DNA from: Arthrobacter sp. Soil762
Lineage (GTDB): Bacteria; Actinomycetota; Actinomycetes; Actinomycetales; Micrococcaceae
Direction of reading: 5' to 3'
DNA length: 52,796 bases
NCBI RefSeq assembly: GCF_001428335.1
Contig: NZ_LMSG01000002.1
Span: 127,867 to 180,662, forward strand
Shown: one piece after another, positions 1 through 8,781 of the stretch
Numbering within the stretch: position 1 is the stretch's first letter
Layout: every line of letters starts with the position of its first letter
Translations under genes and position numbers: made by a program
The notes under the pieces: model-generated
Seen by the model: the letters and a program-made list of their open reading frames with translations, nothing else
The model's database searches: none
Told to the model about the DNA's origin: nothing

Positions 1-394
1 CGGCGGTGATGTCCACGATGGTGGTGGTGGCCCAGTTGATCCAGTAGAACCAGCCGGAAACGAACGCGGCTTTCTCGCCGAAGAATTCGCGGGCGTAGGA
101 GACAAACGAGCCTGACGAGGGGCGGTGCAGCACGAGTTCGCCGAGGGCGCGGAGGATGAGGAATGCGAAGAAGCCGCAGACGGCGTAGGCGATGACCAGG
201 GACGGGCCGGCGGCGTTCAGGCGGCCGCCGGCGCCGAGGAACAGGCCGGTGCCGATTGCGCCGCCGATCGCGATCATCTGGATCTGCCGCGGTTTGAGGT
301 TCTTGTGATACCCCTTGTCCTCCGCGTGCAGGGCCGCCTCGGTGGCATGCGCCTGGGGCGGGACCGTGTGGTCCGTAATGGGGGAATGTGTCAT
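1..394 (-). CDS. amino acid permease, N-terminal part (cut by window edge)
   Basis: Only the first 131 codons are present; the rest lies beyond base 1. A short polar cytoplasmic head is followed by the typical APC-family opening, [20 protein letters not shown], with the glycine-rich first membrane helix and a second hydrophobic helix, then a [21 protein letters not shown] stretch split here by the usual family spacing. This resembles the AnsP/GABA/lysine permease group. The ATG at 394 has AAGGA just upstream, overlapping the stop region of the asparaginase gene 9 bases away, so the two are probably co-transcribed. With an asparaginase beside it, asparagine import is the best guess. The family is clear; the substrate is inferred from context. 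Confidence 0.88.
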   Translation of the reverse strand, partial: MTHSPITDHTVPPQAHATEAALHAEDKGYHKNLKPRQIQMIAIGGAIGTGLFLGAGGRLNAAGPSLVIAYAVCGFFAFLILRALGELVLHRPSSGSFVSYAREFFGEKAAFVSGWFYWINWATTTIVDITA

Positions 395-403
395 GGAGTG
401 TCC

Positions 404-1486
404 TTACGGGGCTTCGTTGACGGGTTTGGACAGGAAATCGGTGGCATGGAGAAGCCCGACTGTGCGGCCGCCGCCCAGGACAGTCGCGGTGGCGATGCCA
501 GCGAGCGGCGCGGTGTCCACGCCGAGGGATTCAAGAACGTGGACGGTGGCGGGCATCCGGGCGCGGTCCCCGCCGTCGGAAATCTTGACGGCAATCGCGC
601 GGCCATCCGGCAGGCCGACGAGCTGCACACCTTCAAAACCGTCCTTCGCCACAGAGCCGGGCAGCAGCCGCATCAGTTCCGTGACGTCCCGGCGATCGCC
701 GGCCACCATGTCAGGGTGCTGCCGCATGGCGAGTCCGACGGCGGCTTCCGCAAGGAGTGGGGCGGTCCCTCCGTCGTCGGAGGTGCTGACGACGGTAATC
801 GCGGTGGCGGCCGCCGCGATGGCGCCGAACGCGCGGGCCATGCCGCGGAGAGTGAGGGCGAAGAGGGGCGTCCCGCAGCCGTCCGTGCTGCGGGCGAAGG
901 CCTCCTCGCCGGCCAGCTCGGTGACGGTGGCGGCGATCAGCTGCTGCAGCGGGTGGGACGGATCGAGGTAACCCTTGACCGGCCAGCCGTTGATGACGCA
1001 CGTGGCGGCCATGGCGGCGTGCTTGCCGGAGCAGTTCTGGGTCAGCTGCGTGGCGCGGAAGCCGGTGCGCAGCCAGTCCTCGCGCTCGCTGGTGCCGTAG
1101 GGCAGGTCGGTGCTGTTCTCGAGGTCGCCCACAGCAAGCCCATGCAGGGCGAGGATGCGCTGGGTGCCGCCGCGGTGTTTGGCTCCGCCGGAGTGGCTGG
1201 CTGCGGTCAGGGCGAGCAGGTCGGCGGGGAGGTTCAGGCCGGCGCGGACCATGGCCACGGCCTGCAGGGGCTTGAGGGAAGAGCGCGGGTAGAACGGCGC
1301 CAGCGGGTCGCCTGCCGTCGCCAGGATCGAGCCGTCGGCTGCGGTGGCGATGGCCGAGCCGAAGTGGACGCTTTCCACGAGGCCGTCGCGGGTGGCGACC
1401 ACCAGGGGTGCGTGCCGGGGGAGCGTCCCTGCTTCGGCGGTGCCGGGGGCAGCAGTCTGGGCAGCGGAAAGGGCAGGGGCTGGCAT
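404..1486 (-). CDS. L-asparaginase, class 3 (Rhizobium etli / PF06089 type)
   Basis: A 360-residue protein that hydrolyses asparagine to aspartate and ammonia. It lacks the threonine motifs of the E. coli enzymes and instead carries the class 3 residues described in R. etli ReAV: SSLK (S69, K72), a SHSG loop near 97-100, NCSGKH (C152, K155) and TDGC (D202, C204). There is no signal peptide, so it is cytoplasmic. The ATG at 1486 follows a TAGGA ribosome site that overlaps the end of the regulator 12 bases upstream. It ends 9 bases before the permease start, giving a regulator-asparaginase-permease operon. Its last codons (SKPVNEAP) recur as a fragment upstream of aspartase at 8626-8648. Confidence 0.92.
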   Translation of the reverse strand: MPAPALSAAQTAAPGTAEAGTLPRHAPLVVATRDGLVESVHFGSAIATAADGSILATAGDPLAPFYPRSSLKPLQAVAMVRAGLNLPADLLALTAASHSGGAKHRGGTQRILALHGLAVGDLENSTDLPYGTSEREDWLRTGFRATQLTQNCSGKHAAMAATCVINGWPVKGYLDPSHPLQQLIAATVTELAGEEAFARSTDGCGTPLFALTLRGMARAFGAIAAAATAITVVSTSDDGGTAPLLAEAAVGLAMRQHPDMVAGDRRDVTELMRLLPGSVAKDGFEGVQLVGLPDGRAIAVKISDGGDRARMPATVHVLESLGVDTAPLAGIATATVLGGGRTVGLLHATDFLSKPVNEAP

Positions 1487-1498
1487 GGAGTCCTAGGG

Positions 1499-2233
1499 CT
1501 ACTTGTTAAGGATGGAATCGAGGGCAACGCCCACAGCGCGCAGGTGTTCGGCCATAGCCTGGCTTGCCGCTTCGGCGGAGCCGGCCTCGATGGCGGCGAG
1601 GATCTGCTGGTGCTCGATGTCCGACGCGTGCTGGCGGTCGGCCACCATGTTCAGGGTTTCCGACTGGTGGGCTTGCGCGTCCCTGATCTCCGCGATGACA
1701 CTTTCGAACACCTTGTTGCCGCTGGTGCGGGCGATGGCGGCGTGGAAGCTGGAGTCCAGGGCAACCCAGGATTCCGGGTCCGTTTCCGTGGTCATGGCGG
1801 CGACGATGTGCCGCAGCGCCTCGAGTTCCTCGTCCGTCCTGCGCTGGGCGGCCAGTCCTGCTGCCGGAACCTCGATGTGCGGGCGGGCCTCGGTAAGGTC
1901 CCGCGCGGAATACTGCCCGAGGGTCAGGTCATTGGCCACTTTGTTGGCGACCACAAACGTGCCCTTGCCGGTCTTGGTGACGGTCAGGCCCAGGGCGGTG
2001 CAGGAGCGGAGTGCCTCGCGGATGACCGAGCGGCTGACGCCGTACTGCTGGGCAAGGGTGGCCTCGGAGCTGAGTTTGCCGCCCACCGGTACCTGACCGG
2101 ATTCGATGTCGGTACGGATGGCGTTGAACACCGCCTCGGAAGCGCTGAGCCGGGCCAGGGGCTGGGCTCCGGGGGACTGCTCGCGGATGGACTCCGCAGG
2201 CTGTCCTGCTGTCCGGCTGTCTGACAGGTTCAC
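1499..2233 (-). CDS. FadR-type GntR regulator of the asparaginase operon
   Basis: A 244-residue protein with an N-terminal GntR winged helix (about residues 30-95, including QYGVSRSVIREALRSC and GKGTFVV) and a C-terminal all-helical FCD ligand domain with the family's arginine and histidine metal/ligand positions. It heads the operon with asparaginase and permease, so amino-acid-responsive repression is likely. The start is GTG at 2233: a -10-like CATATT ends six bases upstream, which predicts a leaderless message. It is a close paralogue of the regulator at 8782-9507; both contain nearly the same ARPHIEVPAAGLAA stretch. The ligand (aspartate or asparagine) is inference. Confidence 0.9.
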   Translation of the reverse strand: MNLSDSRTAGQPAESIREQSPGAQPLARLSASEAVFNAIRTDIESGQVPVGGKLSSEATLAQQYGVSRSVIREALRSCTALGLTVTKTGKGTFVVANKVANDLTLGQYSARDLTEARPHIEVPAAGLAAQRRTDEELEALRHIVAAMTTETDPESWVALDSSFHAAIARTSGNKVFESVIAEIRDAQAHQSETLNMVADRQHASDIEHQQILAAIEAGSAEAASQAMAEHLRAVGVALDSILNK

Positions 2234-2239
2234 CCCTCA

Positions 2240-2268
2240 AATATGGCACGGGTCACACCGGATGTCAA
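2240..2268 (-). promoter_or_regulatory. promoter of the asparaginase operon, apparently leaderless
   Basis: Reading the minus strand, TTGACA (2263-2268), a 17-base spacer and CATATT (2240-2245) lie so close to the GTG at 2233 that the transcript should begin at or next to the start codon. The segment TGAC-CC-GTGCCATA covering the spacer and -10 is nearly identical to that of the paralogous regulator at 9514-9529, which makes it a candidate autoregulatory operator. Confidence 0.6.
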
Positions 2269-2467
2269 TCCGGCGCCGACCCGGGGCTCCCCTGACGCAA
2301 CGTTGATTCCAGCCAGGCTGACTTCAGGGCAACGGCCCGCGGGAGCGATCAGCTTGTCCAGCCCTCAGGGCGCAACAGGGGCTGCCGGATATGCTGTGCG
2401 TGGGTAGGCTCATCCGGCCGCCTGGATGCGCGGCGGCGAAGGCCGCGAACCTTTTGGTGGGGGCTTA

Positions 2468-5242
2468 ATGGAACAGGCAGTCAAGGGCAACGATCCAGCA
2501 ACGGATTTTTACCAGGAGATGGTCGAAGCGGCTCCTGACGCGTTACTGAGGGTCAGCGCTGAGGGTTTCATCGTCTTCGCCAACAACCAGGCGGAAAAGC
2601 TCTTCGGTTACCGGCGCGATGAGTTGCTGGACAGGCACTACGGAATGCTCCTGCCCGAGCGGTTCGAAGCCCAAATTGCAGGCACAAGTGATGATTTCAC
2701 GTCCGGGCAGCGGATGCTCCGGATCGGTACAGGCCTGGGTCTGTTTGGCCTGCGCTGCGACGGGACCGAGTTCCCCATCGAAATCAGCGCCGCCGCCCTC
2801 GGTGACCGTCCGGGCGCGGACATCGTTGCCTCCGTCCGGGACGTGAGCGAACGCCGCCGCACGGACAGCGAGCTGCGGGATGCCCTTTCGCTGCTCGGCG
2901 CTACCCTGGAATCCACCGCCGACGGCATCCTGGTGGTGACTGCGGACGGGAAGATTGCCGGTTCCAATGAACGGTTCGCCGCGTTGTGGGGCATCCCGGC
3001 AGACCTGCTGGATTCCCACGATGACAGCAAAGTAATCGGCTTCGTCTTGGATCAGCTCTCCGATCCGGGCAGCTTCATGCGCAAGGTCCAGGAGCTGTAC
3101 GCCGATCCGGGAGCTGAGAGCCTGGACGTGCTGGAGTTCCGTGATGGCCGGACGTTTGAACGCTACTCCCGGCCCCAGCGGGTGGGGGATGACATCGTCG
3201 GCCGGGTCTGGAGCTTCCGTGACATCACGGCACGCCGGCGTGCAGAGGACCACGCCCGTGAAGCGATTGCACAGCTGGAGGGTCTTGGCGCCATTGTGAA
3301 TTCCTCGGCCGACGCGATCATCGGCATCACCCCGGATGGTGTGATCACCAGCTGGAACCGCGGCGCCGAAAAGCTGTACGGGTACGGCGCGGACGAGGTG
3401 ACAGGCCGGGACGTCCAGTTCCTGATCCCGGATCATCTCCGCCGGAGCGAGGAGGCCTTGCTCGCTGATGTCCGGGAGCGCGGGGTCGCGCGGAGTTTTG
3501 AGGCGGAGCGCGTCCGCAAAGACGGGACGACGGTCCCCGTTTCCGTGACCATCTCTCCCATCCGGGCCGAAGGCGGCGGCGTACGCGGAATGGCGAAGAT
3601 CGTTCGCGACATTACCGGACAGCGGCGGGCAGCGGCAGAGCTTCTCGCCGCGCGGGAGGCAGCGCTCGAATCGAGCCGGTTGAAGTCCGAATTCCTGGCG
3701 ACAATGAGCCATGAGATCCGGACACCGATGAACGGCGTTATCGGCCTGACCGCTTTGTTGCTGGAGACGCCGCTGGATGAGACGCAGCGCCGGTACGCCG
3801 AAGGGGTCAGGGGGGCGGGCGCGTTGCTGCTGGCCCTGATCAACGACATCCTGGATCTGTCCAAGCTGGAGGCCGGGAAGGTTGATTTGGACATTGCCGC
3901 CTTTGATCCCCGGCTTCTGGTGGAGGAAGTGGCGGGCCTGCTGAGCGAGTCTGCCCGCGTCAAAGGTCTGGAGCTCATCGCCTTCTGCCGCCCGGACGTG
4001 CCGGCCCTGCTGTCCGGAGACGCCGGACGCATCCGGCAGGTCCTGCTCAATCTTGCCTCCAACGCCGTAAAGTTCACGCCGGCCGGGGAGGTGTCCGTCC
4101 GCGTGCAGCCGGTTGACCAGCATCCCCGCGGGCCTGCGGTGCGGTTTGATGTCCGTGACACCGGGATCGGAATTGAGCCAGAACAACATCGGCGCCTGTT
4201 CGAGTCCTTTTCCCAGGCCGATTCCTCCACCACGCGCCGGTACGGCGGGACCGGGCTGGGGCTGGCGATCTCGCGGCGACTGACTGAGGTGATGGGTGGT
4301 GAAATCGGGCTGACCAGCGCTCCAGGGGAGGGCAGCACATTCTGGTTTGTGCTCCCGCTGCAGCCCGCCGCGGCTTCCGTGGGCAGCGAGGAGGCGGCGG
4401 TCCGCTCCCCCGATCTGCTGACCGGAGTCAGGGTCCTGATTGTGGATGACAACGCTACGAACAGGCTGGTGCTGGAAACCCAGCTCAGGGCGTGGAACAT
4501 GGACGCGGACACCGTCGGGGATGCGCGTACAGCCCTGGACCGCTGCCGGCAAGCGGTCATCGCCGGACGGCCTTTCGAAGTCGTCGTACTGGATATGTGT
4601 ATGCCGGAGATGGACGGACTGGAGCTGGCACGGGCCATCCGTGCCGACCGAGTTCTGGCTCCCGCCTCGCTGATCATGCTGACGTCATCGCCGCAGCTGG
4701 ATCCGGCGGAGCTGGCAGCTGCGGGTGTCCGTGAATGGCTGATGAAACCGGTGCGAAGCTCTGAACTTTACGACCGTCTTCTTCGGCTGAGTGGAGGGGC
4801 GCAGACGGCCGAAGGGCTTGCGGCCCGTCGTATGCCCGAGGTGCAGAGCCTGCCTTCGCGGGGGCGCATCCTGGTGGTGGAGGACAACGAGGTGAACCAG
4901 CTTGTTGCCCGGGAAATGGTGAAGAGACTGGGCTACCTCGTCGACGTTGTGCCCGACGGCGCCGAAGCCGTTTCGGCTGTTGCGGCAGCCCCTTACGCGG
5001 CCGTACTTATGGACTGCCACATGCCTGTGATGGACGGATTTGAGGCCACCAGGACCATCCGCAAGAGCGACGGGACAAAACATCTGCCCATCATTGCCAT
5101 GACTGCGAGCGCCCTGGACGAAGACCGTGAGCGATGCCTCGCTGCCGGCATGGACGATTACCTCACCAAACCGGTTGACCCCGCCGCCCTGGAGGCAGCC
5201 CTCGACCGCTGGGTTCCGCCGGCACCGGGTGGGGCGGCGTAA
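2468..5242 (+). CDS. soluble hybrid histidine kinase, PAS-PAS-PAS-HisKA-HATPase-REC-REC
   Basis: A 924-residue kinase with no membrane segment, so it should sense a cytoplasmic signal. Three PAS domains lie at about residues 15-130, 140-265 and 280-395. HisKA follows with MSHEIRTPMNG (phosphorylated H415), then the ATPase with NLASNAVKF (N box), DTGIGI (G1) and YGGTGLGLA (G2). Two receiver domains follow, with phospho-acceptor aspartates D709 (VLDMCMPEMDG) and D849 (LMDCHMPVMDG) and conserved lysines in LMKP and LTKP. The chosen ATG has a GGTGGGGG ribosome site; the longer GTG start lacks one. The BarA/EvgS-like order would normally end in an HPt domain, and a decayed one appears right after the stop. 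No partner regulator is adjacent. Confidence 0.93.
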   Translation: MEQAVKGNDPATDFYQEMVEAAPDALLRVSAEGFIVFANNQAEKLFGYRRDELLDRHYGMLLPERFEAQIAGTSDDFTSGQRMLRIGTGLGLFGLRCDGTEFPIEISAAALGDRPGADIVASVRDVSERRRTDSELRDALSLLGATLESTADGILVVTADGKIAGSNERFAALWGIPADLLDSHDDSKVIGFVLDQLSDPGSFMRKVQELYADPGAESLDVLEFRDGRTFERYSRPQRVGDDIVGRVWSFRDITARRRAEDHAREAIAQLEGLGAIVNSSADAIIGITPDGVITSWNRGAEKLYGYGADEVTGRDVQFLIPDHLRRSEEALLADVRERGVARSFEAERVRKDGTTVPVSVTISPIRAEGGGVRGMAKIVRDITGQRRAAAELLAAREAALESSRLKSEFLATMSHEIRTPMNGVIGLTALLLETPLDETQRRYAEGVRGAGALLLALINDILDLSKLEAGKVDLDIAAFDPRLLVEEVAGLLSESARVKGLELIAFCRPDVPALLSGDAGRIRQVLLNLASNAVKFTPAGEVSVRVQPVDQHPRGPAVRFDVRDTGIGIEPEQHRRLFESFSQADSSTTRRYGGTGLGLAISRRLTEVMGGEIGLTSAPGEGSTFWFVLPLQPAAASVGSEEAAVRSPDLLTGVRVLIVDDNATNRLVLETQLRAWNMDADTVGDARTALDRCRQAVIAGRPFEVVVLDMCMPEMDGLELARAIRADRVLAPASLIMLTSSPQLDPAELAAAGVREWLMKPVRSSELYDRLLRLSGGAQTAEGLAARRMPEVQSLPSRGRILVVEDNEVNQLVAREMVKRLGYLVDVVPDGAEAVSAVAAAPYAAVLMDCHMPVMDGFEATRTIRKSDGTKHLPIIAMTASALDEDRERCLAAGMDDYLTKPVDPAALEAALDRWVPPAPGGAA

Positions 5243-5480
5243 CCGCCGGCCCTGGACCCGTCGCCGCTGGACGTTCTGCGTCGGCTGGGATCCGGCGGAC
5301 GGCCAGAGTCTGCTGCCCGCAGCCTCCGCCGCCTTCCGTGACGAAGTTCCCATCGGCTTCGCTGCTGGTACCCAAAGGGCTTGCGGGCCCTGGCCCGAGG
5401 ACGTTGAATCCCCGGGCCAGGGTCCACCGCCGTCAGGTTCGGAGTTGCGGAATGCGGGCGAAGCTCAGGGGACCGGTTGA
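5243..5480 (+). pseudogene. decayed HPt (histidine phosphotransfer) domain of the hybrid kinase
   Basis: Directly after the kinase stop (TAA, 5240-5242) the same frame stays open as PPALDPSPLDVLRRLGSGG, a typical start of an HPt helix. After a one-base shift near 5290 the next frame continues as SLLPAASAAFRDEVPIGFAA, then EDVESPGQGPPPSGSELRNAG. The last stretch sits where HPt domains have an AH-x-LKGSS-x-xLG motif; here the histidine position is Q and the lysine position P. I read this as an HPt domain lost through a stop, a frameshift and substitutions. It overlaps the 3' end of the convergent gene ending at 5465. The match is by eye to the HPt pattern; a homologue alignment would decide. 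Confidence 0.5.
5388..5422. repeat. 9-bp inverted repeat between convergent genes
   Basis: CCCTGGCCC (5388-5396) pairs perfectly with GGGCCAGGG (5414-5422) around a 17-base loop. It lies in the decayed HPt stretch, downstream of both the kinase and the convergent winged-helix gene. It could serve as a two-way terminator, but no T-run follows on either strand. Confidence 0.4.
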
Positions 5481-5746
5481 CGGGACCGCGCCGTCGCGGG
5501 TACGAGGGCGTAGAAGGGGGTGCAGCCGGCCCTTGTCCCGGGGGAAATGTTGGAGCGGACCAGCGAAGCGGCCTCAAGTGCCGCCAGGTGGTAGCGGACG
5601 TTTTCCCTGGAGGAATTGATGGCGCAGCTGATGTCGGACACCTTGCTCGCTCCGTTACGGGCGAGATGCTCGATGATCCTCGACCGGACGTCGCGGCGAC
5701 GGTCCGCGTCTTCGGGGAACGTGAATGAATGAATCATGTTTCGCAT
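5465..5746 (-). CDS. small ArsR-like winged-helix DNA-binding protein
   Basis: A 93-residue protein made of little more than one winged helix-turn-helix: RRDVRSRIIEHLARNG, then KVSDISCAINSSRENVRYHLAALEAASLV, a normal ArsR/MarR-like recognition region, then a short wing. No cysteine pair typical of metal-sensing ArsR proteins is seen (single cysteines only). It starts 21 bases after the symporter stop, so it is probably the last gene of the aspartase-symporter transcript. The ATG at 5746 has GAAAGG almost touching it; the ATG at 5737 (MIHSF) is better spaced from the same site and may be the real start. Confidence 0.7.
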   Translation of the reverse strand: MRNMIHSFTFPEDADRRRDVRSRIIEHLARNGASKVSDISCAINSSRENVRYHLAALEAASLVRSNISPGTRAGCTPFYALVPATARSRQPVP

Positions 5747-5767
5747 GCCTTTCAGGGCGTGACTCGA

Positions 5768-7048
5768 TCAGTGCATTGCTGGAGCGGGGGCCCGGGCTTC
5801 TTCTGCGTCCGCAGCCGGGAGCCCCGTGGCGTCGGGCATGGCGTCGTCGTGTTTCCTTCCGATGACGGCGGTGGCGATAGCATTTCCGAGGATGTTGGTG
5901 GCGGTGCGCCCCATGTCCAGCAGTTGGTCCACTACCAGCAGGACCGCGATACCGGCGGCCGGGACCCCGAAGCCGGGGATGACGGCGGCCACCACCACAA
6001 GCGAACCCCGTGGCACGCCGGCCATGCCTTTGCTGCTGAGCAGGAGCATTGCCGTCATGGCGATCTGCTGGCCCAGGTCCATATCGATACCGTAGGCGTT
6101 GATGAGGAAGACCGAAGCGAAGGTCATGTACATCATGGAACCGTCAACGTTGAACGAGTACCCCAGCGGCAGCACGAAGCCGGTGGTGCGCTTTTCGATG
6201 CCGAACTTGGTCAGGCCTTCGATGAGTTTGGGCAGCGCCGCTTCGCTGCTGGACGTGGCGAACGCTATGACCATGGGTTCGCGGACCATTCGCACCAGGC
6301 GGAAGGCCGCCCGGCCGAGGAACGCCATGGCGACGGCGATCATGATGACCCACAGGGCCGAGAGCGATACATAGAATCCGCCGATGAATGAGGCGTAGGT
6401 GGCGAACGCGTCGAGGCCCTTCGCGGTGAATGCCGAGGCGATTCCGGCGAAAACGCCCACCGGGGCTGCCAGCATCACATAGCCGGTGACCTTCAACATG
6501 ACCTTCATCAGTTCGTCGATCGCGTCAGCGATGGAGGAGTGGCCCTTTTTCCGGAGGTTCAGCAGGGCGATGCCGAAAAGCGCGCCGAACACCAGGATCT
6601 GGAGCGGGTTGTTCGTGGTCAGGGCCGAGAAGACGCTGGTGGGGATGATGTTGGTGATAAAAGCCTGGAAGTCGAGCGGCTTGGACTCCAGCCCGGCATC
6701 ACCGGTGGGCACGAGGTGAAGGCCTGAGCCCACGTTGAGCAGGTGGGCCATGATGAAGCCAAAGGCGCCCACCAGGACTGAGGCGGAGAGGAACCAGATC
6801 ATCGAACGGCCGAAGAGCTTTCCCACACCCGCTGATTTCGCAGCTCCGGCGATGCCGGAGACCAGGGTGGCGAAGATCAGCGGGGCAATGATCATCTTGA
6901 TCAGGTTCAGGAACATGTGTGTCACCGTGTCGAAGACGGCAACGAAGGCGTCCCGCACATCCGCGGGGAGAAGCCAGTGGAACACCAGGCCGCTGATGAT
7001 TCCCATCAGGAGCGAGGCCAGGATCCATTTCGTTGATTTGTTTTTCAA
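5768..7048 (-). CDS. dicarboxylate/amino acid:cation symporter (DAACS, DctA/GltP family)
   Basis: A 426-residue membrane protein with the family's hydrophobic pattern and hallmark motifs: the serine-rich hairpin ATSSSEAALP, the NVDGSMMY segment (in place of NMDGT) and SSKGMAGVPRGS. It imports C4-dicarboxylates, aspartate or glutamate with protons or sodium. Its position after aspartase fits uptake of aspartate or export/import of fumarate. A 136-base gap with a small hairpin separates it from aspartase. The C-terminus ends in a polar Ala/Pro-rich tail. The family is certain; the substrate is inferred from its neighbour. Confidence 0.92.
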   Translation of the reverse strand: MKNKSTKWILASLLMGIISGLVFHWLLPADVRDAFVAVFDTVTHMFLNLIKMIIAPLIFATLVSGIAGAAKSAGVGKLFGRSMIWFLSASVLVGAFGFIMAHLLNVGSGLHLVPTGDAGLESKPLDFQAFITNIIPTSVFSALTTNNPLQILVFGALFGIALLNLRKKGHSSIADAIDELMKVMLKVTGYVMLAAPVGVFAGIASAFTAKGLDAFATYASFIGGFYVSLSALWVIMIAVAMAFLGRAAFRLVRMVREPMVIAFATSSSEAALPKLIEGLTKFGIEKRTTGFVLPLGYSFNVDGSMMYMTFASVFLINAYGIDMDLGQQIAMTAMLLLSSKGMAGVPRGSLVVVAAVIPGFGVPAAGIAVLLVVDQLLDMGRTATNILGNAIATAVIGRKHDDAMPDATGLPAADAEEARAPAPAMH

Positions 7049-7128
7049 AGTCAGTCCTTTGATAGATGCCGAGATTCAGCCCTCTGGAAGGGCCCTCGTC
7101 TTTGAGCCTTGAGCCCCGGCGGGATTTT

Positions 7129-7146
7129 GGGCACAACGATGTGCCC
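7129..7146. repeat. hairpin in the aspartase-symporter spacer
   Basis: GGGCACA (7129-7135) pairs perfectly with TGTGCCC (7140-7146) across a four-base loop. On the transcribed minus strand it is followed by AAAA rather than U's, so it is not a classical terminator. It may mark an mRNA processing or stability site between the two genes. Confidence 0.5.
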
Positions 7147-7184
7147 CGTATCAGGATGGTGATCGGAGGGACGTGCGGGTGGAA

Positions 7185-8612
7185 CTACTTACTGAGGTTC
7201 GCCAGGCGTTCAGGACTGAGGAGTTCCTGGAGCTGGGTGGCGGTGAGCAGGCCGTGTTCGAGCACGAGTTCGGCCACACCCTTGCCGGTGGCGAGAGCCT
7301 CCTGGGCGATGGCGGTGGCGGTGGCGTAGCCAAGGTGTGGATTAAGGGCGGTGACCAGGCCGATTGACTGTTCCACGGTGAGCCGGAGGTGCTCGGTGTT
7401 GGCGGTGATGCCCCGGACGCAGCGTGCCGTGAGGGTGCGGCAGGCTGCTTCGAGGTGGGAGATGCTCTTGTGGAGGCTGTGGACAATGATGGGTTCGAAA
7501 GCGTTGAGCTGGAGTTGGCCGGCTTCGGCGGCCATGGTGATGGTGACGTCGTTGCCGATGACCTCGTAGGCCACCTGGCTGACCACTTCCGGGATGACCG
7601 GGTTGATCTTGCCGGGCATGATGGAGGAGCCGGACTGGACGGCCGGCAGGTTGATCTCGCCGAAGCCGGCGCGGGGGCCGGAGGAGAGCAGGCGGAGGTC
7701 GTTGCAGATCTTGGAGAGCTTCACGGCCACGCGCTTGAGCACTCCGGACAGGTGCACAAACGCGCCCACGTCCTGGGTGGCTTCGATGAGGTCGACGGCG
7801 GTGACCAGGGGGAGCCCGGTGACCTCGGCCAGGTGCCGGCAGGCTGCCTCGGTGTAGCCGGCGGGGGCGTTCAGGCCGGTACCGATGGCTGTGGCGCCGA
7901 GGTTGATCTCGTGGATGAGCAGTTCCGCCTCGGCCAGGCGCAGCCGGTCCTCGCCGATGGTGATGGCGTAAGTGCCGAACTCCTGGCCCAGCGTCATGGG
8001 GACGGCGTCCTGCAGCTGCGTGCGGCCCATCTTCACCACGGTACGGAATTCCAGTGCTTTGGCGGCGAAGGCCTCTTCGAGTTCGGCGAGTGCGTCCAGC
8101 AGTTCCCGGCCAGCGAAGATGGTGCCCAGCTTCACCGCGGTGGGGTACACGTCGTTGGTGGACTGGCTGAGGTTCACGTGGTCGTTGGGGTGCAGGCGGG
8201 CGTAGTCGCCTTTGGCGTGGCCGAGGATTTCGAGGGCACGGTTGGCGATGACCTCGTTCGCGTTCATGTTCGACGACGTCCCGGCGCCGCCCTGGATCAC
8301 GTCCACCACAAACTGGTCGCTGAGCTGTCCGTTCATCACGTCGGTGCACGCCTGCTCGATCGCCTGGCCGCGTTCGGCGTCAAGCAGACCCAGCTCGCGG
8401 TTGGTGCGGGCAGCGGCCAGCTTCACGGCGGCCAGTCCCCGGACCAGGTGCATGTTGGAGGACAGCGGCTGCCCCGTGATGGGGAAGTTTTCGACGGCGC
8501 GGAGCGTGTGGACGCCCCAGTAGGCGTTGCCTGGGACATCGCGGTCACCCAGGAGGTCGTGCTCGGACCGGGTTTCGGGTACGGCATCAATGGCGGTCTG
8601 GCTGGTGGTCAT
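7185..8612 (-). CDS. aspA: aspartate ammonia-lyase (aspartase)
   Basis: A 475-residue member of the fumarase/aspartase superfamily, converting aspartate to fumarate and ammonia. The signature loop GSSIMPGKINPV lies near residue 325, with the catalytic serine in GSS. Earlier substrate-binding motifs are GAGTSSNMNANEV and NDHVNLSQSTNDVYPTA. It closes the route from asparagine through asparaginase. The ATG at 8612 is chosen because GAGGA sits correctly in front of it; the GTG at 8624 is not preceded by a ribosome site. That GAGGA overlaps the TGA of a short remnant resembling the asparaginase C-terminus. It is probably transcribed with the regulator at 8782-9507. Confidence 0.95.
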   Translation of the reverse strand: MTTSQTAIDAVPETRSEHDLLGDRDVPGNAYWGVHTLRAVENFPITGQPLSSNMHLVRGLAAVKLAAARTNRELGLLDAERGQAIEQACTDVMNGQLSDQFVVDVIQGGAGTSSNMNANEVIANRALEILGHAKGDYARLHPNDHVNLSQSTNDVYPTAVKLGTIFAGRELLDALAELEEAFAAKALEFRTVVKMGRTQLQDAVPMTLGQEFGTYAITIGEDRLRLAEAELLIHEINLGATAIGTGLNAPAGYTEAACRHLAEVTGLPLVTAVDLIEATQDVGAFVHLSGVLKRVAVKLSKICNDLRLLSSGPRAGFGEINLPAVQSGSSIMPGKINPVIPEVVSQVAYEVIGNDVTITMAAEAGQLQLNAFEPIIVHSLHKSISHLEAACRTLTARCVRGITANTEHLRLTVEQSIGLVTALNPHLGYATATAIAQEALATGKGVAELVLEHGLLTATQLQELLSPERLANLSK

Positions 8613-8625
8613 GCTGGTCCTCACA

Positions 8626-8648
8626 GGGCTTCGTTGACGGGCTTGGAC
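8626..8648 (-). repeat. remnant of an asparaginase 3' end upstream of aspA
   Basis: On the minus strand this stretch encodes SKPVNEAL then TGA, matching the SKPVNEAP end of the asparaginase at 409-431. At the DNA level 22 of 23 bases agree. In both places the stop codon overlaps or abuts the ribosome site of the next gene. The simplest reading is that an asparaginase gene once stood between the regulator and aspartase and was deleted except for its last codons. The 169-base gap holds nothing else recognisable. Confidence 0.6.
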
Positions 8649-8781
8649 GGAATACGTTCAGCGTGTGCGGGAGGCACGTTTGAACTGCGCCGCAGAATAG
8701 GCGTGCGGCGAACAGTTGGGCAAGATAACCAGCACACTCAGGAGGAGGGCGGGCAGGACGGGGGACTTAGGGGCCGGTGGA

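Noticed and set aside
125..2224. Long plus-strand open frame of about 700 codons over the asparaginase and its regulator
   Set aside because: It is antisense to two genes with clear catalytic and DNA-binding motifs; its translation is Gly/Asp/Arg-rich low-complexity sequence typical of GC-rich shadows.
2543..4552. Long minus-strand frame opposite the hybrid kinase
   Set aside because: Shadow of the kinase, which has every expected motif.
7129..7146. Intrinsic terminator between aspartase and symporter
   Set aside because: On the transcribed strand the hairpin is followed by A's rather than U's.
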